Source: Klebsiella africana
Lineage (GTDB): Bacteria > Pseudomonadota > Gammaproteobacteria > Enterobacterales > Enterobacteriaceae
Assembly (NCBI RefSeq): GCF_020526085.1
Contig: NZ_CP084874.1
Location: 4,650,001 to 4,714,000, forward strand
DNA length: 64,000 nucleotides
Direction of reading: 5' to 3'
Below the pieces are notes generated by a model, which saw only the letters and a program-made list of their open reading frames with translations, did not search any database and was not told the DNA's origin. A program made the translations under genes and the position numbers. Below, piece after piece: positions 47,001 through 56,912 of this stretch (its first letter is position 1; every line of letters starts with the position of its first letter).

Positions 47001-47861
47001 CTGCGCGCTGCCCGAGGCGGTGACCTTACCCTGATCGGAGTCGATATCGAGGGCGTCGAGCTTCATCTGGCCGTCGATACTGCTGACTTTCAGCAGCAGG
47101 TTATACACGGTGATGTCGGTATCGCCGGTGAGGCGCAGTTGCTCGCCGCGGAACGACTGAATATTGAGGTTCAGCGGCAGGTGCACATCGGTCATTGCCG
47201 GCAGTACCGGCTGCGAGAAGAGGTCGGTCATCGTCTCGCCGAGCGGTTTTTCCTGCGGCTGCGGGTTGTCGATTTTCGGCTCAACCACCTGCTCCTGCGC
47301 CACTTTCGCCACCTTCGGCAGGGCGATCAGCAGCCCCTGCAGCGAGGTCGGCGTCAGGGTCAGGTTTTTCTCCTGCCAGTTCAGGCCGGTGGAAAAATCG
47401 CGTACGGAGACGGCGGTATCATCGATTTTGACGTTGACGTTATGCAGCGCGACCCGGCTGAGAGTGATCGGATAAGGAGTGGAGAGATTCAGCGGCCCGC
47501 TGTCCTCTTCCTCGACCGGCGCTGAGGGCGGCATCTTCTTGGTATCGACGGCGACGTAAATATCGCGCAGCGCGATGTCGTTTACGCACAGGCTGCTGTC
47601 CCACAGGCAGCGCAACCTGACGCTGAGGTGAAACTGACCAGCGGTCACCGCCACGCCGGGCTGTTCGTAACGGACATTATCAAGGGTTAAATCACGCCAG
47701 CCACCGGTCACTTTGCCGATTTCCAGCCCCGGTACCCAGCGATCCGCCGCTTTGAACACCAGATGCAAGCCGGTGGTGGTCCCCACCAGGAACCCGACGG
47801 AGCCCAGCAGGAGCACCAACACGATTAAGACGCCGAGGCTTATCTTCTTCCATAAACTCAT
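44085..47861 (-). CDS. tamB: Translocation and assembly module subunit TamB
   Basis: A 1258-aa AsmA-like protein anchored in the inner membrane by one N-terminal helix ([20 protein letters not shown]). A long periplasmic beta-groove follows, with the C-terminal DUF490/TamB domain contacting TamA. It is involved in outer membrane protein assembly and, with YhdP and YdbH, in phospholipid transport to the outer membrane. It overlaps tamA by 4 bp. Confidence 0.97.
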   Translation of the reverse strand: MSLWKKISLGVLIVLVLLLGSVGFLVGTTTGLHLVFKAADRWVPGLEIGKVTGGWRDLTLDNVRYEQPGVAVTAGQFHLSVRLRCLWDSSLCVNDIALRDIYVAVDTKKMPPSAPVEEEDSGPLNLSTPYPITLSRVALHNVNVKIDDTAVSVRDFSTGLNWQEKNLTLTPTSLQGLLIALPKVAKVAQEQVVEPKIDNPQPQEKPLGETMTDLFSQPVLPAMTDVHLPLNLNIQSFRGEQLRLTGDTDITVYNLLLKVSSIDGQMKLDALDIDSDQGKVTASGSAQLQDNWPVDITLAGTLNVDPMKGEKVQLKVGGEVRKTLKVGVDLSGPVAATLRADAQLAEAGLPLNMELKSKQLAWPFSGEKQFQADDVQLKFSGKMTDYALAFSTAVKGQSLPPAKIVLNAKGNERQINLDKLTVNALEGKTELKALLDWQQAISWRGELTLDGINTAKEVPDWPSKLNGMIKTQGSLYGGSWQMSVPELKITGNVKQNKVDVSGSLQGNSYLQWKIPGLHLALGPNSADIKGELGVKDLNLDATIDAPHLDNALPGLGGTAKGLVKVRGTVDAPQLLADITARALRWQELTIAQVNVKGDVKSTDQIGGNLDVRVDRISQPGVNISLVQLNAKGTEKQHELRLRVQGDPVSGQLALAGSFDRQAERWKGSLSDTRFQTPVGPVALTRSIALDYRNREQKISIGPHCWANPNAELCVPETIDAGASGRARVNLNRFDLAMLKPFMPEATQASGVFTGNADVSWDTTKEGLPQGKVTLSGRNVKVTQVVNDAPLPVAFDTLNLSADLHNNRAELGWLIRLTNNGQLDGQVQVTDPQGRRNLGGNVNISNFSLAMINPIFARGEKAEGRLNARLRLGGNVKSPQLFGQMQLSGVDIDGNFMPFDMQPSQLAMNFNGTRSTLQGTVNTRQGQIALSGNADWTQIDNWRAQIAAKGSRVRITVPPMVRLDVSPDVVFTATPSLFNLDGKVDVPWARIVVNEVPESAVGVSSDEVMLDKNLKPIKQQSAGIPINSNLTIHVGNNVRLEAFGLKARLTGDLKVAQDKQGLGLNGQINIPDGRFHAYGQDLIVRKGELLFSGPPDQPLLNIEAIRNPDATEDDVIAGVRVTGSADQPKAEIFSDPVMSQQEALSYLLRGQGLSSGQSDSAAMTSMLIGMGVAQSGQVVGKIGETFGVSNLALDTEGVGDSSQVVVSGYVLPGLQVKYGVGIFDSLATLTLRYRLMPKLYVEAVSGIDQALDLLYQFEF

Positions 47862-49591
47862 AATTCAGGCCCCAGACCGATGTAAAACTGTAAACCATGC
47901 TCGTCTTTGTCGCCGATCGGCCGGGCGATATCCAGCTTGATCGGCCCTACCGGCGACTGCCAGCGCACGCCCACCCCGGCGCCGGTTTTGAAATCGCTCT
48001 CGCGAATATCGCTGACCGCTTCGCCGCTATCGACAAAGACGGCGCCCCACCATTTGCCACTGACGTTGTACTGATACTCCAGCGAGCCGGTGGCCAGCTT
48101 CGAGGCCCCGATCAGCTTGCCGTCATCGTCCTTCGGTGAGATGGATTTGTATTTATAGCCGCGAATACTGCGATCGCCCCCGGCGAAAAAGCGCAGATCC
48201 GGCGGCACCTTGTCAAAGTTGTCCGCTTCGATCCAGCCAAGGTTGCCGCGCACCACAAAACGGTGGCGGTCATAGAGGGTACGGATCCAGACGTCCTGGG
48301 CCTGCATCACGATGAAGTTGATGTCCGAGCCCCACATGGTGTTGGAGTAGTCCACGGAGTAGCGCTGGGAATCGCCCCAGGTGGGCATCAGACCGCCGCG
48401 AGAGCGGGTGCGGTTCACCGAGACCCCAGGGTAAATCAGCATGGTGGTGTTGGTGACGTTCGCCTGGGTAAAGTGGTCCAGGCTCCAGCGCAGGTTAATC
48501 GCTCGCTGCCAGCCGCTCGACATCTCCCAGAAACGCGAGACCCCCAGAGTGGTAGAGTCAGCCTGGGTGTCATTGAGGTCGGTACGCTTAAAGCCGCCCT
48601 GCATCAGATAATATTGTTCCAGAGGGCTTTTCAGCAGCGGGACTTTATAGGTGAAGTCGAACTGTTGCTCCGGGGCGGAGAGGCTGACGCTGGAGGTCAG
48701 GCTGTGGCCATACGAGTTCATCCACGGTTTTTTCCACGTGGCTTTCACCCGCGGACCGACGTCTGTGGAATAGCCGACCCCGGTTTCCACGGTGTTCTCT
48801 TTGCGAGGCGAGACAACGCCCTGCAGAGGCAGCACCTTGGTTTTCCGTGATTTAGCGAAATCAGGCGCCACCACCACCGAGCTAAACCAGCCGGTCGCCG
48901 CCAGGCGGCGGTTTAGCTCGGCCAGGTCCTGCGAGGTGTAATAGTCGCCCTCTTTAAACGGCACGAGGTTTTGCAGGTACTCATCGCGGATTTGCGACCC
49001 AGAGAAAGTGACGTGGCCAAAGCGATAGCGTTCGCCGCTGTCGTAATCAATATCCCAGAACGCCTGATGACGGTCGAGGGAGACGCCGAGCTGGCTCTTA
49101 AGAAACTCACTGTCAAAGTAACCTTTGCGCAGGGCAACGCGGGTCAGTGAGCTCTTGAAACCGTCGTAATCGCCATGGTTCAGCACCGTCCCGATAGCCG
49201 GGCGGGTTTTCAGCAGCGCCAGATAGTCGCTATCGGTGCGAGCACCGCCGCGCAGAATCACCTCGGTTCCGCCAATGCGTACCGGTTCGCCCGGGGTCAC
49301 TTTAGCGATCAGCACCTGACGTCCCCTTTTCGGTGGCGGACGCAAATCAAATTCAATCGTCGGCTCGTAATAACCCAACGCTTTCAAACCTTCGCGAATG
49401 GCGTCATCCACGCGCGCGCGAAAGCGGCGATCCGGCGTGACTTCATCACTCTGGATGGTGGAAAGCTGGGCGCGAACGTTTTTCTCCAGCTCCCCGGATA
49501 ACCCCTCAACCTGCAAACGCACATTCGCTGCGCTGGCGATCCCGCTGACCAGCAAAAGGCTGGTGACACATAACTGGCGGATTTTTAGCAC
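47858..49591 (-). CDS. tamA: Translocation and assembly module subunit TamA
   Basis: A 577-aa Omp85-family outer membrane protein. It has a signal peptide (about 21 residues, cut before ANVRLQVEG), three POTRA domains, and a 16-strand barrel with the lid-loop motif [14 protein letters not shown] and the terminal FYIGLGPEL strand. It assists insertion of autotransporters such as Ag43. It is cotranscribed with tamB and divergent from msrA. Confidence 0.97.
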   Translation of the reverse strand: MLKIRQLCVTSLLLVSGIASAANVRLQVEGLSGELEKNVRAQLSTIQSDEVTPDRRFRARVDDAIREGLKALGYYEPTIEFDLRPPPKRGRQVLIAKVTPGEPVRIGGTEVILRGGARTDSDYLALLKTRPAIGTVLNHGDYDGFKSSLTRVALRKGYFDSEFLKSQLGVSLDRHQAFWDIDYDSGERYRFGHVTFSGSQIRDEYLQNLVPFKEGDYYTSQDLAELNRRLAATGWFSSVVVAPDFAKSRKTKVLPLQGVVSPRKENTVETGVGYSTDVGPRVKATWKKPWMNSYGHSLTSSVSLSAPEQQFDFTYKVPLLKSPLEQYYLMQGGFKRTDLNDTQADSTTLGVSRFWEMSSGWQRAINLRWSLDHFTQANVTNTTMLIYPGVSVNRTRSRGGLMPTWGDSQRYSVDYSNTMWGSDINFIVMQAQDVWIRTLYDRHRFVVRGNLGWIEADNFDKVPPDLRFFAGGDRSIRGYKYKSISPKDDDGKLIGASKLATGSLEYQYNVSGKWWGAVFVDSGEAVSDIRESDFKTGAGVGVRWQSPVGPIKLDIARPIGDKDEHGLQFYIGLGPEL

Positions 49592-49800
49592 ATTTTCTCC
49601 TGAATATCCCTGTTTCCCCCTACAGGAAACACTGGTGCCGTTCCACGGCTTAACAAAACCCTAACAACTTAGGGTTGAAAAAGTGGCAATAACCCAAATA
49701 ATTCTTATGTATTAATCTAGACGTATTACGCGTGTTTATTGTGTTAAAAGACACGCTTCGTTACAACCTTAACGACGATTTCTGTATTGAGAGGCCAACC

Positions 49801-50439
49801 GTGAGTCTATTTGATAAAACGCATCTTGTCGCCCAGGCGGATGCGCTGCCTGGACGCAATACCCCCATGCCAGTGGCGACGCTCCACGCAGTTAACGGCC
49901 ACTCGATGACCAATGTTCCGGCGGGTATGGAAGTGGCGCTGTTCGCCATGGGTTGCTTCTGGGGAGTTGAGCGCCTGTTCTGGCAATTGCCGGGGGTTTA
50001 CAGCACCGCCGCAGGCTACACTGGCGGCTATACGCCCAATCCGACCTATCGCGAAGTGTGCAGCGGCCAGACCGGCCACGCGGAAGCGGTACGCGTGGTT
50101 TATGATCCGCAGGTGATTAGCTATGAGCAGTTATTGCAGGTGTTCTGGGAAAACCACGATCCGGCACAGGGCATGCGACAGGGTAACGACCACGGCACCC
50201 AGTACCGCTCGGCGATTTACCCGCTGACGCCGGAACAGACGGAGGCGGCAAAGGCCAGCCTCGCGCGCTTCCAGGCGGCGATGAACGACGCGCACGATAC
50301 CCGTCACATCACCACCGAGATCGCCACCGCCAAACCGTTTTACTATGCCGAGGACGATCACCAACAGTATCTGTATAAAAACCCGCACGGCTATTGCGGC
50401 ATCGGCGGCATTGGCGTCTGCCTGCCGCCTCAGGCGTAA
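49801..50439 (+). CDS. msrA: Peptide methionine (S)-S-oxide reductase
   Basis: A 212-aa repair enzyme that reduces methionine-S-sulfoxide. The catalytic Cys52 is in GCFWG, and the resolving Cys199 and Cys207 are at the C-terminus ([10 protein letters not shown]). The start is a GTG giving MSLFDKTHL as in E. coli; an ATG-started extension from 49732 is not conserved. Confidence 0.96.
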   Translation: MSLFDKTHLVAQADALPGRNTPMPVATLHAVNGHSMTNVPAGMEVALFAMGCFWGVERLFWQLPGVYSTAAGYTGGYTPNPTYREVCSGQTGHAEAVRVVYDPQVISYEQLLQVFWENHDPAQGMRQGNDHGTQYRSAIYPLTPEQTEAAKASLARFQAAMNDAHDTRHITTEIATAKPFYYAEDDHQQYLYKNPHGYCGIGGIGVCLPPQA

Positions 50440-50525
50440 TTCTGATTTCCGCCTCTACAGCGAGGCGGTTAATGAACGCTCTGGCGGCTTTACATTCCCT
50501 TACGCTATACTACCCAGTGTGACAG

Positions 50526-50554
50526 CCGGTCCAGCGCCTTCGGACCGGTTTTTT
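50526..50554 (+). terminator. Terminator between msrA and ytfL
   Basis: A stem CCGGTCC / GGACCGG with a nine-base loop is followed by six T residues. A TATACT at 50506-50511 just before it could be a -10, in which case the hairpin would lie at the very start of a ytfL leader RNA. Confidence 0.8.
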
Positions 50555-50619
50555 ATGTATTCCACATTTAAGTTATCAACTTCCCTTCCGAGGATCTGGC
50601 CTCAACGGTCAGAAAAGAT

Positions 50620-51957
50620 ATGTTAAACAGTATTTTAGTAATACTCTGTCTGATAGCCGTCAGTGCGTTTTTTTCGATATCGGAAATCTCACTGGCCGCC
50701 TCACGTAAAATCAAACTGAAACTGCTGGCCGATGAAGGCAACGTCAACGCACAGCGGGTGCTGAAGATGCAGGAGAACCCGGGCACCTTCTTTACCGTCG
50801 TGCAGATTGGCCTCAACGCCGTCGCCATTCTTGGCGGTATTGTGGGCGACGCGGCTTTCTCACCGGCGTTTCATAGCCTGCTCAGCGGGTATTTGTCACC
50901 GGAGCTCTCCGAGCAACTGAGCTTCATCATCTCTTTTACCCTGGTCACCAGCTTGTTCATCCTGTTTGCTGACCTGACTCCGAAACGCATCGGTATGATT
51001 GCGCCCGAAACTGTGGCCCTGCGCATCATCAACCCGATGCGCTTCTGCCTGTTAGTCTTCCGCCCGCTGGTGTGGTTGTTTAACGGCATGGCCAACATGA
51101 TCTTCCGCATCTTTAAACTGCCGATGGTGCGGAAAGACGATATCACTTCCGACGATATCTATGCCGTGGTCGAGGCCGGCGCGCTGGCCGGGGTACTGCG
51201 CAAGCAGGAGCATGAGCTGATTGAGAACGTCTTTGAGCTGGAGTCCCGCACCGTTCCTTCCTCTATGACCCCGCGTGAAAGCGTCATTTGGTTTGATTTA
51301 CACGAAGACGAGCAGAGCCTGAAGAATAAAGTGGCCGAGCACCCGCACTCTAAATTCCTCGTCTGTAATGAAGATATCGACCACATTATCGGTTACGTCG
51401 ATTCAAAAGATCTGCTGAACCGGGTGCTGGCGAACCAGAGCCTGGTGTTGACCGGCGGCGTACAGATCCGCAACACGTTGATCGTGCCGGACACCCTGAC
51501 CCTGTCGGAAGCGCTGGAAAGCTTCAAAACCGCCGGGGAAGACTTCGCGGTAATCATGAATGAATACGCGCTGGTCGTCGGGATCATCACCCTCAACGAT
51601 GTGATGACCACCCTGATGGGCGACCTTGTCGGCCAGGGGCTGGAAGAGCAGATCGTCGCTCGCGATGAAAACTCGTGGCTAATCGATGGCGGTACGCCGA
51701 TTGATGACGTGATGCGCGTGCTGGATATCGACGAGTTCCCGCAGTCCGGGAACTACGAGACCATCGGCGGCTTTATGATGTTTATGCTGCGTAAAATACC
51801 CAAACGCACCGACGCAGTGAAGTTCTCCGGCTATAAGTTTGAGGTCGTGGATATCGATAACTACCGTATCGACCAGCTGCTGGTGACCCGCATCGATAAC
51901 AAGCCAACGGTACTGGTGCCCAAGCAGGCGGAAACGGCGGAAAGCCAGAACGCCTGA
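50620..51957 (+). CDS. ytfL: UPF0053/CNNM-family membrane protein YtfL (PaeA)
   Basis: A 445-aa inner membrane protein with an N-terminal DUF21 domain of about four segments (residues 1-190), two CBS domains (about 205-335, MTPRESVIWFDL and VGIITLNDVMTTLMG) and a C-terminal CorC/HlyC transporter-associated domain (about 345-430). The E. coli protein has been reported to export cadaverine and putrescine (PaeA); the family is related to Mg2+/Co2+ efflux proteins. Confidence 0.94.
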   Translation: MLNSILVILCLIAVSAFFSISEISLAASRKIKLKLLADEGNVNAQRVLKMQENPGTFFTVVQIGLNAVAILGGIVGDAAFSPAFHSLLSGYLSPELSEQLSFIISFTLVTSLFILFADLTPKRIGMIAPETVALRIINPMRFCLLVFRPLVWLFNGMANMIFRIFKLPMVRKDDITSDDIYAVVEAGALAGVLRKQEHELIENVFELESRTVPSSMTPRESVIWFDLHEDEQSLKNKVAEHPHSKFLVCNEDIDHIIGYVDSKDLLNRVLANQSLVLTGGVQIRNTLIVPDTLTLSEALESFKTAGEDFAVIMNEYALVVGIITLNDVMTTLMGDLVGQGLEEQIVARDENSWLIDGGTPIDDVMRVLDIDEFPQSGNYETIGGFMMFMLRKIPKRTDAVKFSGYKFEVVDIDNYRIDQLLVTRIDNKPTVLVPKQAETAESQNA

Positions 51958-51978
51958 GCGTAATCTTTTCTCTCTCCT

Positions 51979-52006
51979 AAGGGCGGATGACCATCCGCCC
52001 TTTTTT
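51979..52006 (+). terminator. Terminator of ytfL
   Basis: An 11-bp stem AAGGGCGGATG / CATCCGCCCTT with a two-base loop is followed by TTTT. Confidence 0.92.
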
Positions 52007-52015
52007 ATGGCCGAA

Positions 52016-52031
52016 TGTGAAGCGGCTCACG
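52016..52031 (+). promoter_or_regulatory. CRP site upstream of the LacY-like/GH42 operon
   Basis: TGTGAAGCGGCTCACG matches TGTGA-N6-TCACA in nine of ten key bases and lies about 125 bp before the permease start. Catabolite control of the operon is expected. The rest of 52032-52157 has no clear -10/-35 pair. Confidence 0.7.
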
Positions 52032-52157
52032 ACCCTCTGCCAATAGCAGATTACTCCTGCTCGATAGCGAAACGTTCATGACTCCCCGACGCGCAAAAAG
52101 GTAACGTTGCTCGCATCAACACGATCATATTCCTGAATAAAGGAAGCGAGGGTTACC

Positions 52158-53390
52158 ATGATAACGTCAAATAAAAATTACTTTATCAGCTGTCTGTTTT
52201 TCCTGTTCTTCTTTATAGGTTGGGGATGCTGCTACCCCTATTTATCACTGTGGTTGACGGAAACCATCGGTATTAACTACACAGACGTCGGTCTGGTTTA
52301 TTCTTTCACCGCCATTGTCGCCGTCTGCGTTCAGCCATTATTCGGCTTCATCTCCGATAAACTGGTGTATCGTAAGAATCTGATGTGGATGCTGGCGATT
52401 ATTATCACGTTATTCGCCCCTTACTGGATTTATGTCTTTGCTCCCCTGTTAAAAATAAATGTGTTCCTCGGTGCGCTGGCTGGCGGCCTTTATATTGGCA
52501 TGGCCTACGGCGCCGGCTGCGGGATTTGCGAAGCCTACATTGATAAAGTCAGCCGCGCCTCCGGCTTCGAATTTGGCCGGGCGCGGATGTTCGGCGGCAT
52601 CGGCGCTGCGATCGGCACCTTTGCGGCAGGAAAACTCTACGGCATCGATCAGAACATGATTTTCTGGTTGGCCAGCGGCGCAGGCGTCTGTCTGCTGGCG
52701 ATTGTCTGGAAAATGCAGATCAGCGCCCACCCGCAGCAGGGGCTGCTGTCCGGCAAGGCCTCGCCGGTTACCCTCCGCGATGCCGTCTCGCTGTTAAAAA
52801 TTAAAAAATTCTGGTTCTTCGCCCTCTATGTCATTGGCGTCGGGGCGGTCTATGAAACCTATGACCAGCAGTTCGCTATCTACTACAGCCATTTCTTTGA
52901 GAGTAAAGCCCGGGGTGCAGAAGTCTTCGGTTATTTAACCACGGGGCAGATTTTCCTTGATGCCATCGTGATGTTCTTTGCGCCATGGTTTGTGAATAAA
53001 ATCGGCCCGAAAAATGCGCTGTTATACTGCGGGCTGATTATGAGCTTGCGCATTATCGGCTCCGCGTGGGCTATTGGCCCCGTCTCCATCAGTCTGATTA
53101 AACTCCTCCACGGTTTTGAAAGCTCGGTGCTACTTGTCGCGGCGTTAAAATATATTACGGCTAACTTTAACCCCCTGCTATCAGCGACCGTTTACTTAAT
53201 CGGCTTCCAGTTTTCGAAAAGCTTTAGCTCTATTTTTCTCTCGACCGGTATCGGCCATATGTACCAGAGCATGGGCTTTACCAGTAGCTATATCGTACTC
53301 GGCGGTATCGCGCTGTGCTTCACGCTTATTTCTTTTATTACGCTGGATAAAGCGCGTGTCTTCTCTTCACAACCAGTGCCCGCGAATTAA
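52158..53390 (+). CDS. LacY/CscB-type oligosaccharide:H+ symporter (MFS)
   Basis: A 410-aa permease with twelve membrane segments of the oligosaccharide:proton symporter family. LacY residues that survive include the Glu126 equivalent (CEAYIDK), the Arg144 region (FEFGRARMFG), and the Arg302, His322 and Glu325 equivalents (SLRIIG, LLHGFE). The Glu269 equivalent, in FFESKARGAEVFGY, is Ala. It begins an operon with a GH42 beta-galactosidase gene 18 bp downstream, so the substrate is probably a beta-galactoside or galacto-oligosaccharide. The ribosome site is GAGGGTTACC. Confidence 0.88.
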   Translation: MITSNKNYFISCLFFLFFFIGWGCCYPYLSLWLTETIGINYTDVGLVYSFTAIVAVCVQPLFGFISDKLVYRKNLMWMLAIIITLFAPYWIYVFAPLLKINVFLGALAGGLYIGMAYGAGCGICEAYIDKVSRASGFEFGRARMFGGIGAAIGTFAAGKLYGIDQNMIFWLASGAGVCLLAIVWKMQISAHPQQGLLSGKASPVTLRDAVSLLKIKKFWFFALYVIGVGAVYETYDQQFAIYYSHFFESKARGAEVFGYLTTGQIFLDAIVMFFAPWFVNKIGPKNALLYCGLIMSLRIIGSAWAIGPVSISLIKLLHGFESSVLLVAALKYITANFNPLLSATVYLIGFQFSKSFSSIFLSTGIGHMYQSMGFTSSYIVLGGIALCFTLISFITLDKARVFSSQPVPAN

Positions 53391-53408
53391 TGTCAGGAGG
53401 TAGTGTGT

Positions 53409-55418
53409 ATGTCTCATTTATTTTATGGCGTGGCGTATTACGATGAATATATGCCGGAAGATCGGCTGGCTAAGGATATCGCCTTAATGCGCGAAACCGG
53501 CATTAACGTGGTGCGTATTGCCGAGTCCACCTGGAGTACGCTGGAGCCTGAAGAGGGCCAGTATAATTTCTACCATATCGACCGGGTGCTCGAGGCGATG
53601 CATGAGGCCGGCATTGCGGTCATCGTCGGGACGCCCACCTACGCGGTACCGGCCTGGCTGGCGGCGAAACATCCCGATATTCTGGTCACCACCGTCGCGG
53701 GGCAGCAAAAATATGGTCCGCGGCAGATCATGGATATCGTCAACCCGACCTTTCGCCGCTATGCCGAAAAAATTATCCGCGCGCTGATGGCCCATGTGCA
53801 ACACCATCCGGCGATTATCGGCTGGCAACTGGATAACGAAACCAAGCATTACGACAATATTGGCCGCTATATGCAGGAGGGCTTCGTGCGCAGCCTGCAG
53901 GAGAAATATCCAGACCTCCGACAGCTGAATCACGATTTCGGCCTGGATTACTGGAGCAACCGCATTGACCGCTGGCAGGATTTTCCGCCGGTGGAAAACA
54001 CCATCAACGCCAGCCTCGCCTGCGCCTTCTCCCGCTATCAGCGCCAGCAGGTCACCGAGTATCTGGCCTGGCAGGCGGCCATCGTTCGGGAATACGCCCA
54101 GCCGCACCAGTTCGTCACCCACAACTTCGACTTCGAATGGCGCGGTTACTCTTACGGCGTGCAGCCGCGGGTCGATCATTTCGCGGCGGCGCAGGCGCTG
54201 GATATCGCCGGCGTCGATATCTATCACCCGAGTCAGGCGCACCTGACCGGGCGGGAAATCGCCTTTGGCGGCGCCATCACCCGCTCGCTCAAGCAGGGCC
54301 AGAACTACTTCGTGCTGGAAACCCAGGCACAGGGCTTCGCCCAGTGGACTCCCTTCCCGGGCCAGCTGCGCCTGCAGGCGTTTAGCCATATCGCTTCCGG
54401 CGCCGCCATGGTCTCTTACTGGCACTGGCATTCGATTCACAACGCCTTCGAAACCTACTGGAAGGGGCTGCTCAGCCACGACTTCTCGCGTAATCCGACC
54501 TGGCAGGAAGCCAACACTATTGGTGCTGATTTCGCCCGCCTGTCGCCGCAGCTGGCGGAGCTGAAGGCCGAAAATGACGTCGCGTTGCTAATCAGCAATG
54601 AGGCGATGGACGCCCTCAATCACTTCCGTCCCGGCGATGCCGAGGGCAACATTTATAACGATATCTTCCGCCGCTTCCACGATGCGCTGTATGACCACAA
54701 CATCAGCCTCGACATCATCCACGATGTGAACGAGGAAACCTCGCGCTACCGGGTGCTGATCGTGCCTGGTCTGTACGCCGCCGATGAGGGCCTGCTAACG
54801 CGGATTAACGACTATATCGCCCGGGGCGGCAGAGCGCTGATCGGCTTTAAATCAGGCTTTAGCGATGAAAACGTCAAGGTGCGTAGCAGCGCGCAGCCGG
54901 GGATTTTGCGCCAGAGCTGCGGCGTCAGCTATAGCCAGTTCACCCTGCCGGAAGAGACGACGGTAAGCGCTTGCTGTGCAGAGATTGATTGCCGCAATGA
55001 CAATCAGGCTGAGCTGTGGATGGAATTGCTGACGCCCGATGACGGGACCCGCACCCTGCTGCGCTATCAGCATCCGGCATGGGGCGAATACGCCGCCGCA
55101 ACGGAGGCGGATTACGGTCAGGGTCGCGCCCTGTACGTTGGCTTTCTGCCGCAGAAGGGCCTGATTAATCAGCTGTTTGATGTCCTGACGGCGGATCTCA
55201 CGCTGAACTCGCGAACTTCCGCTTATCGCTATCCATTAGTGGTTAAAAAGATGCGTAACCGCGCCGGGAAAAATATCCACTTCCTGTTCAATTACTCCGG
55301 CGAGGCGCTGGAATTTGTCAGCGAGACCGCGGGTACCGCGCTGCTGAGCGGGGAGACAGTATATGTCGGCCAGCCGTTGCGCCTCAGGGCATGGGAATTT
55401 ACTATCATCGAAAGCTAA
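53409..55418 (+). CDS. GH42 beta-galactosidase
   Basis: A 669-aa cytoplasmic glycoside hydrolase of family 42. The acid/base Glu144 is in QLDNETKH and the nucleophile Glu304 in FVLETQAQG. The order is TIM barrel (1-380), trimerisation flavodoxin-like domain (390-600) and a small beta C-terminal domain. The ATG at 53409 has AGGAGG nine bases upstream; the GTG at 53403 is too close to that site. No signal peptide, so the sugar must be imported intact, in line with the permease next to it. GH42 enzymes often prefer galacto-oligosaccharides over lactose. Confidence 0.92.
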   Translation: MSHLFYGVAYYDEYMPEDRLAKDIALMRETGINVVRIAESTWSTLEPEEGQYNFYHIDRVLEAMHEAGIAVIVGTPTYAVPAWLAAKHPDILVTTVAGQQKYGPRQIMDIVNPTFRRYAEKIIRALMAHVQHHPAIIGWQLDNETKHYDNIGRYMQEGFVRSLQEKYPDLRQLNHDFGLDYWSNRIDRWQDFPPVENTINASLACAFSRYQRQQVTEYLAWQAAIVREYAQPHQFVTHNFDFEWRGYSYGVQPRVDHFAAAQALDIAGVDIYHPSQAHLTGREIAFGGAITRSLKQGQNYFVLETQAQGFAQWTPFPGQLRLQAFSHIASGAAMVSYWHWHSIHNAFETYWKGLLSHDFSRNPTWQEANTIGADFARLSPQLAELKAENDVALLISNEAMDALNHFRPGDAEGNIYNDIFRRFHDALYDHNISLDIIHDVNEETSRYRVLIVPGLYAADEGLLTRINDYIARGGRALIGFKSGFSDENVKVRSSAQPGILRQSCGVSYSQFTLPEETTVSACCAEIDCRNDNQAELWMELLTPDDGTRTLLRYQHPAWGEYAAATEADYGQGRALYVGFLPQKGLINQLFDVLTADLTLNSRTSAYRYPLVVKKMRNRAGKNIHFLFNYSGEALEFVSETAGTALLSGETVYVGQPLRLRAWEFTIIES

Positions 55419-55448
55419 CGACGCGGCGACGCTCAGGTGGGAGAGAGA

Positions 55449-56321
55449 ATGGAACTGGATATCAATGAGCTACTGAATTTCTCGCCATTGATGAAAACCT
55501 TTACCTTCAATGCCTGGGTCGTCGCAGGCTTCACGCCGATTACCCGCGGCTCCACGCTGGACTACTACATTAACCGCCCGCAGGGAATGAAAGGTTACAT
55601 CATTAATCTGACCCTGCGCGGCCAGGCGCGGGCGAAGGCGGGCGATGGCTTCCTTCTGTGCCGGGAAAACGATCTGCTGCTGTTTCCTCCCGGGGTGCCC
55701 CATCACTACGGCAGGGACGAGCACAGCGAGTATTGGGACCATCTGTGGATCTACTTTATCCCCCGCCCCTACTGGATAGACTGGCTGAAGTGGGACCAAA
55801 CTACCCACGGTATCGGCAAAACAACCATTAACGATCCCGAACAGCTCCAGCATCTGCGCGATCTGTTCTACGAAGTGATACGCCATCACTCTGCGTCCGT
55901 ACCGCTATCAGAAGCGCTGGCAATGAACGCGCTGGAGAGATTAATTCTCAGTTGCTTTCAGCTGCAGCCCATTAGCAACCGCCATGCCCACGACCCACGA
56001 ATTAACGCCATCTGCGACTATCTTAACGCCCATATTGCGCAGGAGGTAAAAATCGAGACCCTGGCGGCAATGGTGTTTATCTCCCCTTCACGTCTGGCGC
56101 ACCTTTTCAAAAATGAACTGGGGCAAACGGTCTATGCGTGGCGGGAAACGCAACGCATCAACCGCGCCAGGTGGCTTATTCAGAGCACCTCGCTCCCGCT
56201 TAACAAAATTGCTTTATCGGTAGGCTATAGCGATCCGGTCTATTTCACCCGCTTGTTTCGTAAACATAACGGCATCCCACCGGGCGAATATCGCAAACGC
56301 TATGCGGAAATGAAGGGCTAA
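55449..56321 (+). CDS. AraC-family regulator of the GH42 operon
   Basis: A 290-aa regulator. The N-terminal AraC-type cupin arm (residues 10-160) has GYIINLTLRGQARAK and LFPPGVPHHYGRDEHSEYWDH (in parts), as in AraC and MelR-like sugar sensors. The C-terminal double helix-turn-helix (about 190-288) contains VFISPSRLAHLFKNELG and the signature SVGYSDPVYFTRLFRKHNGIPPGEYRK (in parts). Gene follows the hydrolase by 30 bp with GGTGGGAGAG upstream of the ATG. Local activator is likely. Confidence 0.9.
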   Translation: MELDINELLNFSPLMKTFTFNAWVVAGFTPITRGSTLDYYINRPQGMKGYIINLTLRGQARAKAGDGFLLCRENDLLLFPPGVPHHYGRDEHSEYWDHLWIYFIPRPYWIDWLKWDQTTHGIGKTTINDPEQLQHLRDLFYEVIRHHSASVPLSEALAMNALERLILSCFQLQPISNRHAHDPRINAICDYLNAHIAQEVKIETLAAMVFISPSRLAHLFKNELGQTVYAWRETQRINRARWLIQSTSLPLNKIALSVGYSDPVYFTRLFRKHNGIPPGEYRKRYAEMKG

Positions 56322-56329
56322 AAACATCA

Positions 56330-56356
56330 ACGGCTCCCATCGGGAGCCGTCTTTTA
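56330..56356 (+). terminator. Terminator of the GH42 operon
   Basis: A 9-bp perfect stem ACGGCTCCC / GGGAGCCGT with a three-base loop and CTTTT tail lies 8 bp past the AraC-type gene and before convergent ytfK. Confidence 0.9.
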
Positions 56357-56382
56357 CCAACTACGCACTGCTACGTTTCAGG

Positions 56383-56589
56383 TTATGCCATCTCAGTTTG
56401 CAGACGCAACACCTGACGATTGACTTCGGACATCACTGACAGATGCAGCTTGTCCTTGACCTTCGGGATAAGGATTTTGCCCTTATCAAATTCAAATGCG
56501 CCAACGTCCTTGATGTACAACCGTCCACGAAACAGGATCTTCACGTACTTCGCCACTTGCAGCGGATTGTAGCGTTGGAAAATTTTCAT
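56383..56589 (-). CDS. ytfK: DUF1107 protein YtfK
   Basis: A 68-aa basic protein almost identical to E. coli YtfK. In E. coli it binds SpoT and tilts it towards (p)ppGpp synthesis during phosphate or fatty acid starvation. It starts [20 protein letters not shown] with a CAGGAGAG site. Convergent with the accessory operon; in K-12 it is next to ytfL. Confidence 0.96.
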   Translation of the reverse strand: MKIFQRYNPLQVAKYVKILFRGRLYIKDVGAFEFDKGKILIPKVKDKLHLSVMSEVNRQVLRLQTEMA

Positions 56590-56700
56590 TCTTCTCTCCT
56601 GCCAGGGTTACGCTCTTGTGGTGCCACAGTTAGCCCACGTCTCGGGAGCGCAAATTTTAATGCCCTAAAACTATAGTCCAGAATCTCAGAGGGACCCAGT

Positions 56701-56769
56701 ATGTATAAGTTTATTTACCCTTTGATGACAATAATTCAGAATTTTCGTTTCAGACATACGATGAAGTAA
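56701..56769 (+). CDS. Possible 22-codon small ORF upstream of ytfJ
   Basis: An ATG with AGAGGGA nine bases upstream opens a 22-residue basic-hydrophobic peptide beginning MYKFIYPLMTIIQ. It sits in the 323-bp gap between the divergent ytfK and ytfJ. The rest of this gap has no clear promoter. Evidence is only the ribosome site and frame, so it may be chance. Confidence 0.2.
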   Translation: MYKFIYPLMTIIQNFRFRHTMK

Positions 56770-56912
56770 GTATAAGTCGCCGTTTTACGACTAATTTGTG
56801 CGTCAACACGCAAACTGGCATCCTCATTGCGGGTAATCACCGCCAATCGCACTTATGATTAAACGAGACCAAGTGGTCGGATCACCTGCATAAAAATGAT
56901 TAAGGATTGCGC

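Noticed and set aside
50506..50554. A short independent small RNA between msrA and ytfL
   Set aside because: A -10-like TATACT precedes the terminator, but there is no matching -35 and the RNA would be under 40 nt. The hairpin is better read as the msrA terminator.
56700..56760. A PhoB box upstream of ytfK
   Set aside because: On the minus strand TTGTCATCAAAGGGTAA matches only the first half of a PhoB box, so I could not support it.
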